A stretch of DNA of 64,000 nucleotides from Megaleporinus macrocephalus (taxonomy: Eukaryota > Chordata > Actinopteri > Characiformes > Anostomidae): positions 41,567,623 to 41,631,622 of the forward strand of contig CM038714.1 of NCBI GenBank assembly GCA_021613375.1. Direction: 5' to 3'. The position numbers and the translations under genes are program-made. Positions 34,517 through 47,398 of the stretch are shown here, piece after piece (within the stretch, counting starts at the first letter, position 1; each line of letters opens with the position of its first letter). The notes under the pieces were generated by a model, which did not search any database, was not told the origin of the DNA, and was given only the letters and a program-made list of their open reading frames with translations.

Positions 34517-34619
34517 ATCGCATTTCTTACAGTATTGCCTTATGTAGCATCATAACATCATTATAAGATGATGCGTATAGAAGTTCTTGCCATAATAGCT
34601 TATACACTGGCAGCTCAAT

Positions 34620-37600
34620 GTGCATATATGAACTGCCGACTCGCAGAAGCAAGGCCTGATGGCCCATTTCTCCAGACTGCCCCAGCGTTAGGCTGCTAAT
34701 CTAACTGCTGCTGGGGCAGCACACTCACCCAGAGCGGAACAACTCTAGAGAGGAAAAGAAATCAGGAGCAAGCAGACAGGGCGAGGAGGAACGTGGGAAA
34801 TAAATGACAAGACAGGAGAAAGAAGAATAAATGGGGGATATAAGGACGGATTCAATGAAATGAGAGAAACAGAGCAAAAGAGGAGATGAAATGAATGTAG
34901 AGGACTAGGGAGAAGGACAGCAGAGTGGTTGTGGATATCATATCAGTTTCCTCAGGCTTAGAGGTTTCAGGATAAATGACTAATACTTAAATTTGGAGTG
35001 TTTCACACATTTGAAACCCTGCTTACGTTTTATGCATGTGAAAGGCCACAACTCACGTTGGCTCCACCCAACGTGAGTCTTATTGGTCTAAAAACGAAAC
35101 CTAATGTTTTGTTCTATTTAAAAAGTAGTGCAAAATAGTTTAATAACAATAAATGAATATTTTTTTCCTACTTTTCATCATCAATGTACAGTGAGAGCAA
35201 AAGTGCCAGTGGTAACACCAATTTATTAGAGGACATCTATAGCGTTCATGGTTTGCATGCGATAAATGATCCAAGATTTTCTGAATCCTAAAAACACCTT
35301 AAAATGTGGCTGTTATTCTGTTTACCCTAACCATCTAGCTAGCTGTCCACTGTCACAAGCCTGGGGAAGCCATTTCACTGCCTTCAGTCAACATCACATC
35401 AGCCTGACCCTTACAACAGAGAACAACAGTAGACAGCACTACAGCAGTGTTTTTACTAAGACTGGGAGATTTATAGAACTAATATATACTTAATATAATT
35501 AGAAGTCAGTTTTACACAGGGTTACTTTCACACTGGAAAGTGGGGTCATATCATATTCGCTGGTCATCTTTATGGACCGCACTCTCCTTTGTCTGTAAAG
35601 ACTCTGGGCGAGCAGCAGAACGAGCAACGAGTTTTAATCCCGTGTAAATTAACATGTCAGTAAAAACACCAGCATATTCTGTGATTCTAAATTAAATGTT
35701 TTGATTTAGCCACTCACATCTCTGTTAGTTATATTAGGATTTCCCATACCGTGCAAAATGATCATAAACATTACAAACATTCAGTGGCATTACCCCACTT
35801 CCTCATGGAAAACTATTCCCATCCAAATAGGGCTATAAAAGGTAAAGACACGAGAATTGTTACTGATGCAGGAGCACGCATCCCGTAAAAAGCTAGTCCA
35901 ACCTTGCAGCAATAGTTACAAAATAATGTATTAGTAAACACAAGAACGAGAGAACAAAGGCACTTCCATTCTCACTGGACAGACTTGTGAAATACTCCCG
36001 CTGGTGTGAAGCAGTGGTGATTAGGTGTGTTTGTGGGGTCACAAAAGGAATGTCCACTCTCCTACTGGACAGACTTGACTTGTAGTAAATGATCTGGCTA
36101 ACTGTGAAAATACTGCTTTGTAAAATCCTCCCGCTGGTGTGAAGCCAAGGTGATTAAGGGGTGTGTGTGTGTGTGTGGTCACTCACGCTGTACACTGCAG
36201 TCACCCCTGGCTGGGCAGGAAATATCCGCTCCTCCAGTGACAGCGGCACCCGTGAGATTCTGGAGATGAAGTGCAGTGAAGGAAACCTCTGGAATGGGGT
36301 TAATACAAGCTTTAAGTAGGTCAACAAGGTGAACAAAAAGTAAAAGTGGTAACGACATTAGCATTAGAAAATACTACCCAGCCCTGTACGCTGTCAGACT
36401 GTTCACTTGGGATGAGTTTGAGAAAAATATTTTAAAAATATTTACAAAAAGGTCCGAAAAGAAGGACATCAGCCAAAACCTTCTGCTTTAGTTAATTCAG
36501 CTTTACACCCACAAGTAACCTAAGCTTCTATAATGCACTTAGTATAATGCAAATGCATGCACAAATCATTGCACCTAAATTGTGGTGCTGAGCTGTTACA
36601 CTTCCTTATGCGGTTTCGGATGATGAATGGCAAACTGTTATCTATACAAATGAACACAAGTACAATTCATAAGTTAACAACAGCAGCAGCAGCTCCAACA
36701 TTCTTTTGTAGCGATAACAGTGTCATGGTTATTTTTGAGATGCTAATTGAAGGGGGCTTCCATCAGGCTTGAAGCTCTAGTGCAAAACGAAAGAAACACT
36801 TTAGACACCAAACATGTCTCGGCTGATCGACTAGACCTGTGCTGAGTGGAAAACTGTGTGAATCGGATTTCTTTTTTTAGTTAAAGTACTTGCTCTGGAC
36901 TGGCTACTACGCAGACTAACTCAGCACACGCACATACCAGGGGTAAGAAAGTGAAGTTACACAAAGCCTCACCAGGCCCTCCCCTCCCCCAAAATGTCCA
37001 ATTCCCCCTCTCAGTACACCATGTACCTTCACCAGAGACCGAGAAGTCAAAACAAAACCCCGAAACGGATTTCATGACTGGAATTTGGAGTCTCGGTACT
37101 ACGGCTTTAAAAGCTTTATCACTACACGTTCCTCTGTTCCTTTCTTTAACGGGAATAAAAGAACAAATGGTCAAGAAGAAAAAAAAAACACATACTTTTC
37201 TATCAGCTGAAAACCAGTGGAGGTGCTTATAACCCAGTAACCCAATCATATTTTAATCTGACTAAATAGAGACCAAGTGTAAATACGTGTAATTAAAATC
37301 TTATCTTTCAGATATTTTCTAGACACCAGTGACATGAAACGACAAGATACAAAAACAGATTTAAGCCTTTTCTGCACCACATTTGCAAATCTGTATCAAA
37401 AAACCTGTCAAACCATCATCTGAAAACATCTCCTTAGGGATTTAAATATTATCGATCCATCACAATACATTGATCTTTTTGATTCTGCCATATTTAAAAA
37501 AAATGTTGCCAAAATAGAACTTTCAGGCTATTTCCGAACATAACAAAGCAGGATGTGTTAGCTTTAATCTATAAATTCTGCTACTGTATGACGAGATCTC

Positions 37601-39790
37601 TTTATACTTATGCATTCAGTGAGTTTCATCAAGTATTTAGTCAATTATCAAATATCCCAAATAAACTAGGGCTGAAACAAATGATTCAACTATATAATAT
37701 ATAATACTGACAATGAAAGCTGATAAATATTTACCTAGTTACAAGTCATCACATACAGTCTGAATTAGCTTCCCGTGCTAATCTGTTCAGCTAATCTGAG
37801 TAGCTAACCAACTACGTACAACTGGGTACTTAATTTAAAATTCAACTCCTTTTTGAAACATAGATTTCACCAGACAAACATTACTTCAGTGCATCTTGGA
37901 GAACTTTCCACACTTGTTATGGTTACGCATTGCAAAGTGGATTTTAATTTCTCCATAGAGAATGAATAGGACAGGTAAGTGCACACCAATCTACTGTGCT
38001 TCTGTTCTATCGACAGACACCGTTTCGCATACACTGATTCAGGGCAGACCCCCGACCACAACTGCAGTGTTGTTTCAACCTGCACTCATCTGTTTGTTGT
38101 ATTTTCATAGGACCCCATAGAGCCCTATTCATTTTTGGGCACATTCAAACTGCTTTCCCTTACGAAATGTACTTTTCTAGTTTTAGCTGTTGCTTATTTC
38201 TTACTGTAGCTCATTACCAAGGGTAATTTTTCAGACCACTGCAAAACATAGTAGTGTAACAGTTTTTTTCAATTTAAGCCAATTTATTAGCCAAATTCAA
38301 TTCACATAAATCCATATTATAACAATTGTTTTTTGCTGCTCCATAATAAATCATAGCTAAATCAAATCTAGCTGCAAGTCATTGATTTCCACATTGCTCA
38401 TTTAGCTGCAGCACTGTAGCAGGTGGAGCAAATCTCCCCCCCTTCCACCTCAACCTCAACCAAGAAATGTTTACAGCTGGCGCTGATCTGTTTATCTAAG
38501 TGACAGTAAGGGTGACAACTTCAAACCTGTCCATGACCAAGAAAAGCTGAGAGAAAGATGCACCGGATAATTCTGGGGGCAATCCTTGTACTTGATACTA
38601 TGTGGCTATTTCAGGCACAACCGCTTGTTAAAACTGTGTCGTATCGAACCAGCCTCCACTGCAATGGCTGAGACTCTTGTTACTTGCACTTGCAGTCCAA
38701 AAAAAACTACTCAGTTATTATTCTACCACTTTCTTTGTGATGAGAAAGAACTGTTTTTGTGGATACCTGATATAGACTGTAGCCATTATAGGGTTTTTCT
38801 TGCCATAAGGACACATTCGAATGTCGGGCTTTTCCGTCAAACAAGGGCTGATGAGAAGGTGGAGCTAATCCTAGTCAGCTGGCTAAGGCAGCACATCAAA
38901 ACAGCTAACAGTCAGAACATTAGGATGTGGCTTTATAGCAAAACACACACTACATAGACAAAATCAAGGGTATCCACAAAAGACCGGCTTAATTTTAAGA
39001 ACTGTAACTTACTGCATCAACTGAAGGCACTTCCATTTTCTAGCTTTTTGGATTCAAAGAGCAACACAAAACTGTGACATGCCGAAAAGACAGAACTTCT
39101 CCGTCTCAGAAGAGGCTCAGACGAAGACATGCTATCAAATGGATTGAAGTTGGAAAATTTAGAACCTTTTTAGTTTACAACGGTGCCTGAATAAATAAAA
39201 AATTTCCTTTGTTTCTGTGGGCACGGTTGACCCCTGAAATGGCTATTTACGACAGACTTAACAATCAGATTGCTAAGATGTGTAAGCCTGCCATCTATAC
39301 AAGCATAAAGGCCTGCAATTTTCATAGACGAACACTAGTGGTAGGGTCGTACTGAAGAGCTCTGTGATGTGGCATACTAATAAGATGTCACCATTTAGAT
39401 TTATCTGGACCATGCGACATAACATCAACGTAATCATGTCATAAACATGTCACATACTATCCTGAATTGCTGTGCTGGCTTTGATTTTATGACAGTGTCA
39501 TGTTATCATGTCATTACTTTCAATTATGAAATGAAAACACATAACAGTAATATAAATGGACATAATATGTTATGAAAACTCATGACAGCATGTAACGACT
39601 TACATGGGTAAGGCATGGTTATGTCAACATTAAATAACAGAGTTTAAGTGCCCCAGTCATCTGTAAATACTGTTACTGCAGTAAGTAACATGAGCCCAAG
39701 AACTGTTCACTAGGAGTGTTAGGTACTGGGTTTTTGTACTCATACACAATATCAATCGCAATCTCACTGTTTCACAAAGTATGTTATGTG
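34620..39790. other. Intron 1 sequence, no exon supported
   Basis: AT-rich intronic DNA. It includes a local imperfect duplication at about 35960-36160 (ACTGGACAGACTTG and CTCCCGCTGGTGTGAAGC, each twice) and a short GT run at 36160-36176. The reading frames have no recognisable homology and no paired splice signals that I could support. Confidence 0.6.
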
Positions 39791-39814
39791 ACATGAAACA
39801 GGCTGTTAACCAGA

Positions 39815-42800
39815 ATTTAACTAATGGAGGTTTGTGCCTGAAGTCCACTACCATCTCTACTGTTATTTGTGTGTTAAGAAGACCAGCTACTCGACTTCCT
39901 TTCCATAGGCAGACTCATCACCGTCGGCTATGAGACCCACCACAGTGGCGTCATCTGCAACCTTCAGGATCTTCACAGATGGTATCTTAGAGACTTGGTT
40001 ATTGGTACAGAAGCTAAAGAGAAGGAATGAGACCACACAACCTTGTGAAACTCCAGTACTGAGGGTCCGTATGTCTGACATGTTTTCCTAGCCGCACCTG
40101 CTGTCTCCTTTTTGACAGAAAAACCACAATCTACTGACACATGACATACGCCACCAAACGCCGGGACAGTCTGACTTGCAGGATCTCTCACACTATGGTG
40201 TTGAATGTTGAGATAAAGTCAACAAACTCTAGCATATGTTCTAGGACTGCTGAGATGCTGTAGGGTGAAGTGCAAGACCAAGTTGACTACACCATCAAAA
40301 GATCTGTATGCAAACTACATGGGGTCCAGCAGTTTGTATTGACCTTCAAAGGCTTTCAAGACAACAGAGGTCAGGGCTATTTGCCTGTAGTCATTAAGTC
40401 CAGAGATATTCAGTTTTTTGGATGGGAATGATGGCAGATTGGTAGATGGTTTTGAGGCATGTAGGAATAGATCAGGGTTCCCTTTGTAAATCTGCAGCAG
40501 AACTTTTTCAGGTTGGTAGATGTTCTTCCTCACTTTGCAGTTGGTGATCAGTTCGAGGCTGCTCCAGACTGAAGTTGGGTCGTCAGCAACTATATGGCTT
40601 TTCCACCATTTCTTCTTTGCTGCTGTATTTCTTCTTTGCTCCTGTATTAGTCCTCTTTATAGAGAAGTTTGTCCCCACTCCTAAATGCTCATGGCTGCAT
40701 TTCACACGTGCTCCAATTGAAATGCAGCTGTCCTTGCAGAAACTGATGTATGACATCACAGTGGCTATGTGTTCGCCTAGTCCGTCTGTCGCCTCTTCAA
40801 ACACAGCCCGGTTTTGTGGATTCAAAGCAGCCCTTAGCTTTTCATTGTTTCCATTTGTCTATCCCGTCACTGTTGTAACTAGAGGCTTGTTGGTTTTGAG
40901 CATCTTTAATAGTGGTGTAGCAATGTCCCAAAATGCTCCCTTCTGCTGTCTTTATTAGGACATTAAAGGGCTTTGGGAGATTCGTGCTGTTAAATGCCGC
41001 CAACGCGATGAGCAGTCCGGATTCTCTCTTTCAGTTTTTATTATCTGATCGGTCAGCTGTTTCCGCATGTCGCCCGTGTGCGCATCAGGTGAGATAATCA
41101 CCAACCAAGATAAAAAAAAGAGTTCTGTTGGAGAGTAGAACGGCTTACGGTTGATAAAGTGATTCTGGATGAGAAGAGCAAGATGTTAACAGTACTGTAA
41201 CATCTTCACACCAGCCTTCATTAATATAGAAGGAGATTCCTCCCCTCTCTGATATTGTTCGTTGTCCGCTCTGTGCAGCTGGACGCTGGAGAAGTGCGGC
41301 ACACTGTCTGGCGTCATCCAAGAAAGCCAGGTCTCCATAAAGCAGAGGACAGAAGCAGTTGAGAAGTCCCGGTTGGTTTGGTTGAGCTGAAGCAGTTTTT
41401 TAGGTTGGTTTGGTTGAGCTGAAGCAGTTTTTTTAGGTTGGTTTGGTTGAGCTGAAGCAGTTTTTTTAGGTTGGTTTGGTTGAGCTGAAGCAGTTTTTTA
41501 GGTTGGTTTGGTTGAGCTGAAGCAGTTTTTTAGGTTGGTTTGGTTGAGCTGAAGCAGTTTTTTTTAGGTTGGTTTGGTTGAGCTGAAGCAGTTTTTTTAG
41601 GTTGGTTTGGTTGAGCTGAAGCAGTTTTTTTTAGGTTGGTTTGGTTGAGCTGAAGCAGTTTTTTTTAGGTTGGTTTGGTTGAGCTGAAGCAGTTTTTTAG
41701 GTTGGTATGGTTGAGCTGAAGCAGTTTTTTAGGTTGGTATGGTTGAGCTGAAGCAGTTTTTTTGGTTGGTATGGTTGAGCTGAAGCAGTTTTTTTAGGTT
41801 GGTTGAGCTGAAGCAGTTTTTTAGGTTGGTTTGGTTGAGCTGAAGCAGTTTTTTAGGTTGGTTTGGTTGAGCTGAAGCAGTTTTTTAGGTTGGTATGGTT
41901 GAGCTGAAGCAGTTTTTTAGGTTGGTTTGGTTGAGCTGAAGCGGTTTTTTTAGGTTGGTTTGGTTGAGCTGAAGCAGTTTTTTAGGTTGGTTTGGTTGAG
42001 CTGAAGCAGTTTTTTTAGGTTGGTTTGGTTGAGCTGAAGCAGTTTTTTTAGGTTGGTTTGGTTGAGCTGAAGCAGTTTTTTAGGTTGGTTTGGTTGAGCT
42101 GAAGCAGTTTTTTTAGGTTGGTTTGGTTGAGCTGAAGCAGTTTTTTTTAGGTTGGTTTGGTTGAGCTGAAGCAGTTTTTTAGGTTGGTTTGGTTGAGCTG
42201 AAGCAGTTTTTTTTAGGTTGGTTTGGTTGAGCTGAAGCAGTTTTTTAGGTTGGTTTGGTTGAGCTGAAGCAGTTTTTTTTAGGTTGGTTTGGTTGAGCTG
42301 AAGCAGTTTTTTAGGTTGGTTTGGTTGAGCTGAAGCAGTTTTTTAGGTTGGTTTGGTTGAGCTGAAGCAGTTTTTTTAGGTTGGTTGAGCTGAAGCAGTT
42401 TTTTTAGGTTGGTTTGGTTGAGCTGAAGCAGTTTTTTTAGGTTGGTTTGGTTGAGCTGAAGCAGTTTTTTTAGGTTGGTTTGGTTGAGCTGAAGCAGTTT
42501 TTTTAGGTTGGTTTGGTTGAGCTGAAGCAGTTTTTTAGGTTGGTTTGGTTGAGCTGAAGCAGTTTTTTTAGGTTGGTTTGGTTGAGCTGAAGCAGTTTTT
42601 TAGGTTGGTTTGGTTGAGCTGAAGCAGTTTTTTTAGGTTGGTTTGGTTGAGCTGAAGCAGTTTTTTTTTAGGTTGGTTTGGTTGAGCTGAAGCAGTTTTT
42701 TAGGTTGGTATGGTTGAGCTGAAGCAGTTTTTTAGGTTGGTTTGGTTGAGCTGAAGCAGTTTTTTTAGGTTGGTTTGGTTGAGCTGAAGCAGTTTTTTAG

Positions 42801-43830
42801 GTTGGTTTGGTTGAGCTGAAGCAGTTTCTTTAGGTTGGTTTGGTTGAGCTGAAGCAGTTTTTTAGGTTGGTTTGGTTGAGCTGAAGCAGTTTTTTTAGGT
42901 TGGTTTGGTTGAGCTGAAGCAGTTTTTTTAGGTTGGTTTGGTTGAGCTGAAGCAGTTTCTTTAGGTTGGTTTGGTTGAGCTGAAGCAGTTTTTTTAGGTT
43001 GGTTTGGTTGAGCTGAAGCAGTTTTTTTAGGTTGGTTTGGTTGAGCTGAAGCAGTTTCTTTAGGTTGGTTTGGTTGAGCTGAAGCAGTTTTTTTAGGTTG
43101 GTTTGGTTGAGCTGAAGCAGTTTTTTAGGTTGGTTTGGTTGAGCTGAAGCAGTTTTTTTAGGTTGGTTTGGTTGAGCTGAAGCAGTTTTTTAGGTTGGTT
43201 TGGTTGAGCTGAAGCAGTTTTTTAGGTTGGTTTGGTTGAGCTGAAGCAGTTTTTTTAGGTTGGTTTGGTTGAGCTGAAGCAGTTTTTTAGGTTGGTTTGG
43301 TTGAGCTGAAGCAGTTTTTTTAGGTTGGTTTGGTTGAGCTGAAGCAGTTTTTTAGGTTGGTTTGGTTGAGCTGAAGCAGTTTCTTTAGGTTGGTTTGGTT
43401 GAGCTGAAGCAGTTTCTTTAGGTTGGTTTGGTTGAGCTGAAGCAGTTTTTTTAGGTTGGTTTGGTTGAGCTGAAGCAGTTTCTTTAGGTTGGTTTGGTTG
43501 AGCTGAAGCAGTTTTTTAGGTTGGTTGAGCTGAAGCAGTTTTTTAGGTTGGTTTGGTTGAGCTGAAGCAGTTTCTTTAGGTTGGTTTGGTTGAGCTGAAG
43601 CAGTTTTTTAGGTTGGTTTGGTTGAGCTGAAGCAGTTTTTTTAGGTTGGTTTGGTTGAGCTGAAGCAGTTTTTTTAGGTTGGTTTGGTTGAGCTGAAGCA
43701 GTTTCTTTAGGTTGGTTTGGTTGAGCTGAAGCAGTTTTTTTAGGTTGCAGATACGAGAGGAAGAAGTAACGATGTACAAAGCCCAAGCTGTCTCGCCCCT
43801 TTTTTCCTTCTGTCGGCTCGTCACATCAGC
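39815..43830 (-). mobile_element. LINE fragment (CR1/L2/Rex1-type), minus strand, interrupted by minisatellite
   Basis: Read right to left, the region shows first a basic KRGETAWALYIVTSSSRI-like segment (about 43750-43810). After the array come LLQLNQTNRDFSTASVLCFM and ETWL with HRADNEQYQRGEESP (about 41210-41390), then LNISGLNDYRQIALTSVV (about 40360-40420), VSQGCVVSFLLFSF and DDATVVGLIADGDESAYGKE (about 39890-40060), and finally EMVVDFRHKPP (about 39820-39860). These are the endonuclease start, RT fingers/palm and later RT blocks of CR1/L2/Rex1-type LINEs. Stops and frameshifts are frequent. The FADD-like motif is degraded to VADDA. The 3' end is absent, unusual for a LINE and suggesting later deletion. 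Confidence 0.85.
41371..43747. repeat. LINE-derived minisatellite, ~33-bp unit, roughly 70 copies
   Basis: The plus-strand unit is AGGTTGGTTTGGTTGAGCTG followed by AAGCAG and a T tract. The T tract varies from 6 to 9, or reads TTTCTTT, so units are 32-35 bp. About 2.38 kb is covered. Variants include TTGGTATGG units in clusters near 41700-41900 and 42700, the TTTCTTT type concentrated right of 42820, and short units lacking TTTGGTT. On the minus strand the unit encodes LLQLNQTN, which equals the LINE residues directly before RDFSTASVLCFMETWL at the left edge of the array. Expansion from within the LINE coding sequence is therefore the simplest origin. Confidence 0.95.
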
Positions 43831-46800
43831 TCACAGCCTGTGAGTATTTCCAAAACTCGAAATAAAGTCCAGAATAAAACTAGGTCAAACGTTATCTGTG
43901 AAGGTCAGTAACCGGTCCCTGCTCCAGCTGGCCTAGTTTGTGGTACAGTGGAATAAGTTAACAAACAAAAACCCAAACGTACAAGCTTCTCACCATGGCT
44001 GCCTTTATGCCACCTTCTTGGATTTTTGAGCACCTACAAAGGTGCCAATGGTAAAGTGTGACAGAATGGCAACAATGGTCTGGGCTGTTTTTAATGCTTT
44101 AGGCTGAGGCCCTTTAACTTCACTGAAGACAAATCTTAATTCTGGTGCATCCAACTTTGTGGCGAACGACCGGGTAACGTTGTTGTCTGTTTCAGCATGA
44201 CTGTGAGCCTAGCACAAAGCGAAGTGCATAAAGAAATGACTTGGTGAGTTTGGGGAGAACCTGACCTGAACTCCTTTTATACTTAAATGAAACCCGAAGT
44301 GTGAGCCAGACCTTATTGTCCACCATCAGAGCCCACATCACTAACGCCATTTGCGGCTAAAAAGAAGCCGTGTTGGAAAAACTAGTGGAAAGCCTCGTAG
44401 CGGATATGGAGGAATACCTCCATGTGAATGCCTTCCGTTTCGAAATTAAACGTTCAGGTGTGCACGTTTGACTATTTAGCACAAACTTATGGCCTCTTTT
44501 CCACAAACTAAGAAATGACTAGCAAGCCAAAACATCAAATTAATAATAAAAGACTGCAGCTGGATGAACACCATCCCACAAATGCATCATGATGCTTTGA
44601 TGCACTTTCACACTCATATCTATTTCTATGTTTTAATGTGGCAAAAAAAAAAAAATCAACTTTTAATATTCACACCAAAAGGACAGTTGAAGCTACACAA
44701 GGGAGAGGAAAAGAAAGTGAAAGAGAGAGACAGAAAGCGACAGAACGAGAGAAAGAATAAGTGAGGGTGAGAGAGAAAGGAAGAGGGTGTGAAAGAGAGA
44801 AAGAGAGACAGAGAGAAAGAGAGTAACCGGATTTGGCAGTTCCCTGAGAGTATGCGAGTGTAAAGCAGCGGGTCACATGTTTTCAGGGAAAGCCGAGCTT
44901 TCCTTTTTCCTTCTTTCTCTGACACCATTTACACACAAACACACGTGCGTGTTTTCATACACTGTAAGGACGTGCAGCCATGCATACATCCCATATTTCA
45001 TAAAGTGCTGTGCAAAAGTCAGAGACCACCCTTTGTTTATTTCAGTTTCAGTCAAAACTGACATTAAGTGAAAAACCATTCCTGAGATCAGATATACAGT
45101 CGCATGTACGGGCGAGAAACCAAACTGTCCAGTGACATCTTACGTCTTTCACAGTGAACAAGCGTAAACTGTGAGAACATAGGAAACGCTGTGTAGGTGC
45201 TGTTTTTTTGGGGGGAAAAAAGGGTCCAGACCTCAACATCACTGAATGTGTCTGAGACTACTTGGATCGAGACTGAACTTTAGAGGTGTGGAAAAAAACA
45301 AACACCTCTGCAGACTCCTTTGATATTCAAAACAAATACCCCCAAAAAAAAGAACAGCTGTGGTTTCACAACAAAAAGGGGACGTTATTGTCTTGTAAAT
45401 GTCTAAAAACACACACGCACACACATACACACAGGCCTTCATCTTGTTTGGCAACCTGCCAACATCACCCCTGAGAATGAGGGAAAGAGGGGAAGGCGGA
45501 GGGGGGGGCTTAAAAAAGAAAGAAAAGAGAGGTACTTGGGGAAGGCCCAGCAGAAAAAGGGAGTGAGGGGTGAGAAGAGAGAGAAACAAAAAAAAAAAAA
45601 AGAAAGAGAAGAGAAATAGCATGTGGATGGAACTTCATTCATAACTGCCTGAAATAAACCCAAACAGACCACAGCTCTGCGTGTGTGCGTAAGACAGCGT
45701 GTGTTTCCTCCAGACGGCAGTCAGTACCCCCGGGGGGACAGCACTGAGAGTGTGACAGAGCATCACTTCACTGTCTTTGCTCTATCCGCTCTGCTCTGTA
45801 TTCACTATTAGAAAATGAAACCAGTTCGTAGCACTGAGTTCAGTCCACTCTAGATCCTCAGGGTCACGTACGAGCACACACACACACACACATACACACA
45901 CAAAGGGTGCACCAGTATCTTGTTTTTTACTCTCCAACACTGATACTAATAACACCTGTCTGCCTATACCAAGTACTGACGCCAATACTAACTCTATCCA
46001 ATATTAATCGATACCGATACTAACTAGTATCTAATGTATAGATACTAACTATACATTAACATATGCAGAAGTGTGTTCACTGTAGCGAATGAGATTACTT
46101 TTCTTCACTTGGTTCAGAATTGGTGGGTTTGGTCTGATTAAAACGAACACTGGTGTGATTGCTCTGTTAGTGTGGTTTGAACTCCCTGAACAGGTCTCAG
46201 TTTGCTTCCAAACAAACTCTGGTACAGTTCATCCAAAGTATGAGTACAGGACAGTCCAACGGCATCAAAACAGACCAAAGACTGAATTAACCACCGTGTA
46301 ATCTTTGCATAACATCTTTAGTAGGTTCTGACTAAACTTCTCATGCTGTTTTACACATGCCAGTTTTAAATCTCTTCTTAAACGCTCTGAACTTGTAAAC
46401 ATACAACTAATAGTTTCTGTTTTAAAACAAGATTGAGACACAAATTCATTCCAAAATATCAGAGTTACAAATTTGACTGCACACATAAATTGTATGTATT
46501 AATATGCCAACGTTTTGCTGTTCTGTTAAACAGTTAGCCACTCAAGGCTGGGATTTCAGCCTGCTTTGTGTCACAGGGAGTTTCATGGTTTAGGGTATAA
46601 GTTACAATAGATTTAAAAGCAGACATACATATAATCAACCAGCTCAGACAGAACGGAACAGAACAGCATGGTTTAGAAAGCTTGGGTCATTATCACGGTC
46701 ACTGCATGTCAGCAAATATCCCCAATCTGCTGTGACCTCCCTACTTGTACGACGTTTTGTTTTCCATCCACATTATGAGGCGATTACATGATGAATGGAC

Positions 46801-47390
46801 CAATCAAACTGCTTCAAAAACTACTTGGAAAACAATCAATTTACGTTACCTTGCAGTGAAAGCAAAGAAAGTTTTAGGCTTCGCCACTTTGGAGCTTAGT
46901 TTTCTTTGGACAGCGATGATATATTAGAGTGAGCGCAAACCAGAAGCAAACCAGAAGTAAAAACAATATATCATTTTCTGCTTTGGTCCGACATACACGC
47001 ACATACACGTCCCACCGCAAGGGCTATAATTACCCCAAGAGACTGAAAGTTTCTCTCTCTCTCTTTCTCTCTCTCTCTCTAGAGAGAGAGCGCAACCTGG
47101 ACTAACATTGCTTTAGACTGCAAACCTGAGTATACACAGCAGGAAATGAGGTACTGCAAAAGAATGGCCAACTTAGAGATTTGGGTTAGCATGTTGGTTC
47201 TGCTCTCATTTGTAGTCACTACTGTAGGAAGACTGTCGAGTGGTATATATCGTCCACCTCAAGTGCCTCCCCTCAGATAATGCTATGAGCCTTCTTTTAA
47301 CTTGTGTTTGTCTCAGTCGCAAACGAATAAAAGCCTATATTTATTCAGCAGCGTCAGACACTGGATTATCAACTGCTATTACGAATCTGC
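43830..47390. other. Intron 1 sequence with purine-rich tracts
   Basis: There are GA-rich stretches at 44690-44830 and 45478-45615, CA repeats at 45405-45435 and 45875-45902, a possible hAT left end at 45904 (AGGGTGCACCAGTATC), and a (CT)n(AG)n palindromic tract at 47050-47092. No exon was recognised. The Ser/Phe/Leu-rich minus-strand frames come from the purine tracts. Confidence 0.6.
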
Positions 47391-47398
47391 ACTAATGC

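Larger units (their letters stand above)
32222..34603. mobile_element. MITE family M1, copy D, disrupted by three nested insertions
   Basis: Pieces at 32222-32360 (AGGGTTGCAAGAAAATATTG, GGTGGCAGACCAATTCA), 33346-33482 (CCGCTAGATAGCAGTGATG), 34161-34217 and 34517-34603 (CTTACAGTATTGCC, GTTCTTGCCATAATAG) align in order to copy A. Between them lie a LINE 3' end, a Tc1 fragment and a SINE. Outer ends are degenerate, so limits are approximate. Confidence 0.75.

Noticed and set aside
41371..43747. Regular ~33-bp repeats resembling a CRISPR array
   Set aside because: There are no spacers. Repeats are directly head-to-tail, and the sequence is eukaryotic and LINE-derived.
43484..43824. Minus-strand repetitive frames with TASAQPNQPKK and LLQLNQTNLKK repeats that look like a repeat protein gene
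   Set aside because: They come from the minisatellite. Unit length alternates between 32, 33 and 34 bp, so the frame drifts and stops. They continue a dead LINE frame.
45239..45672. 127-codon minus-strand frame with Phe/Leu/Ser-rich start
   Set aside because: Derived from purine-rich and CA-repeat sequence. No recognised domain or splice structure.
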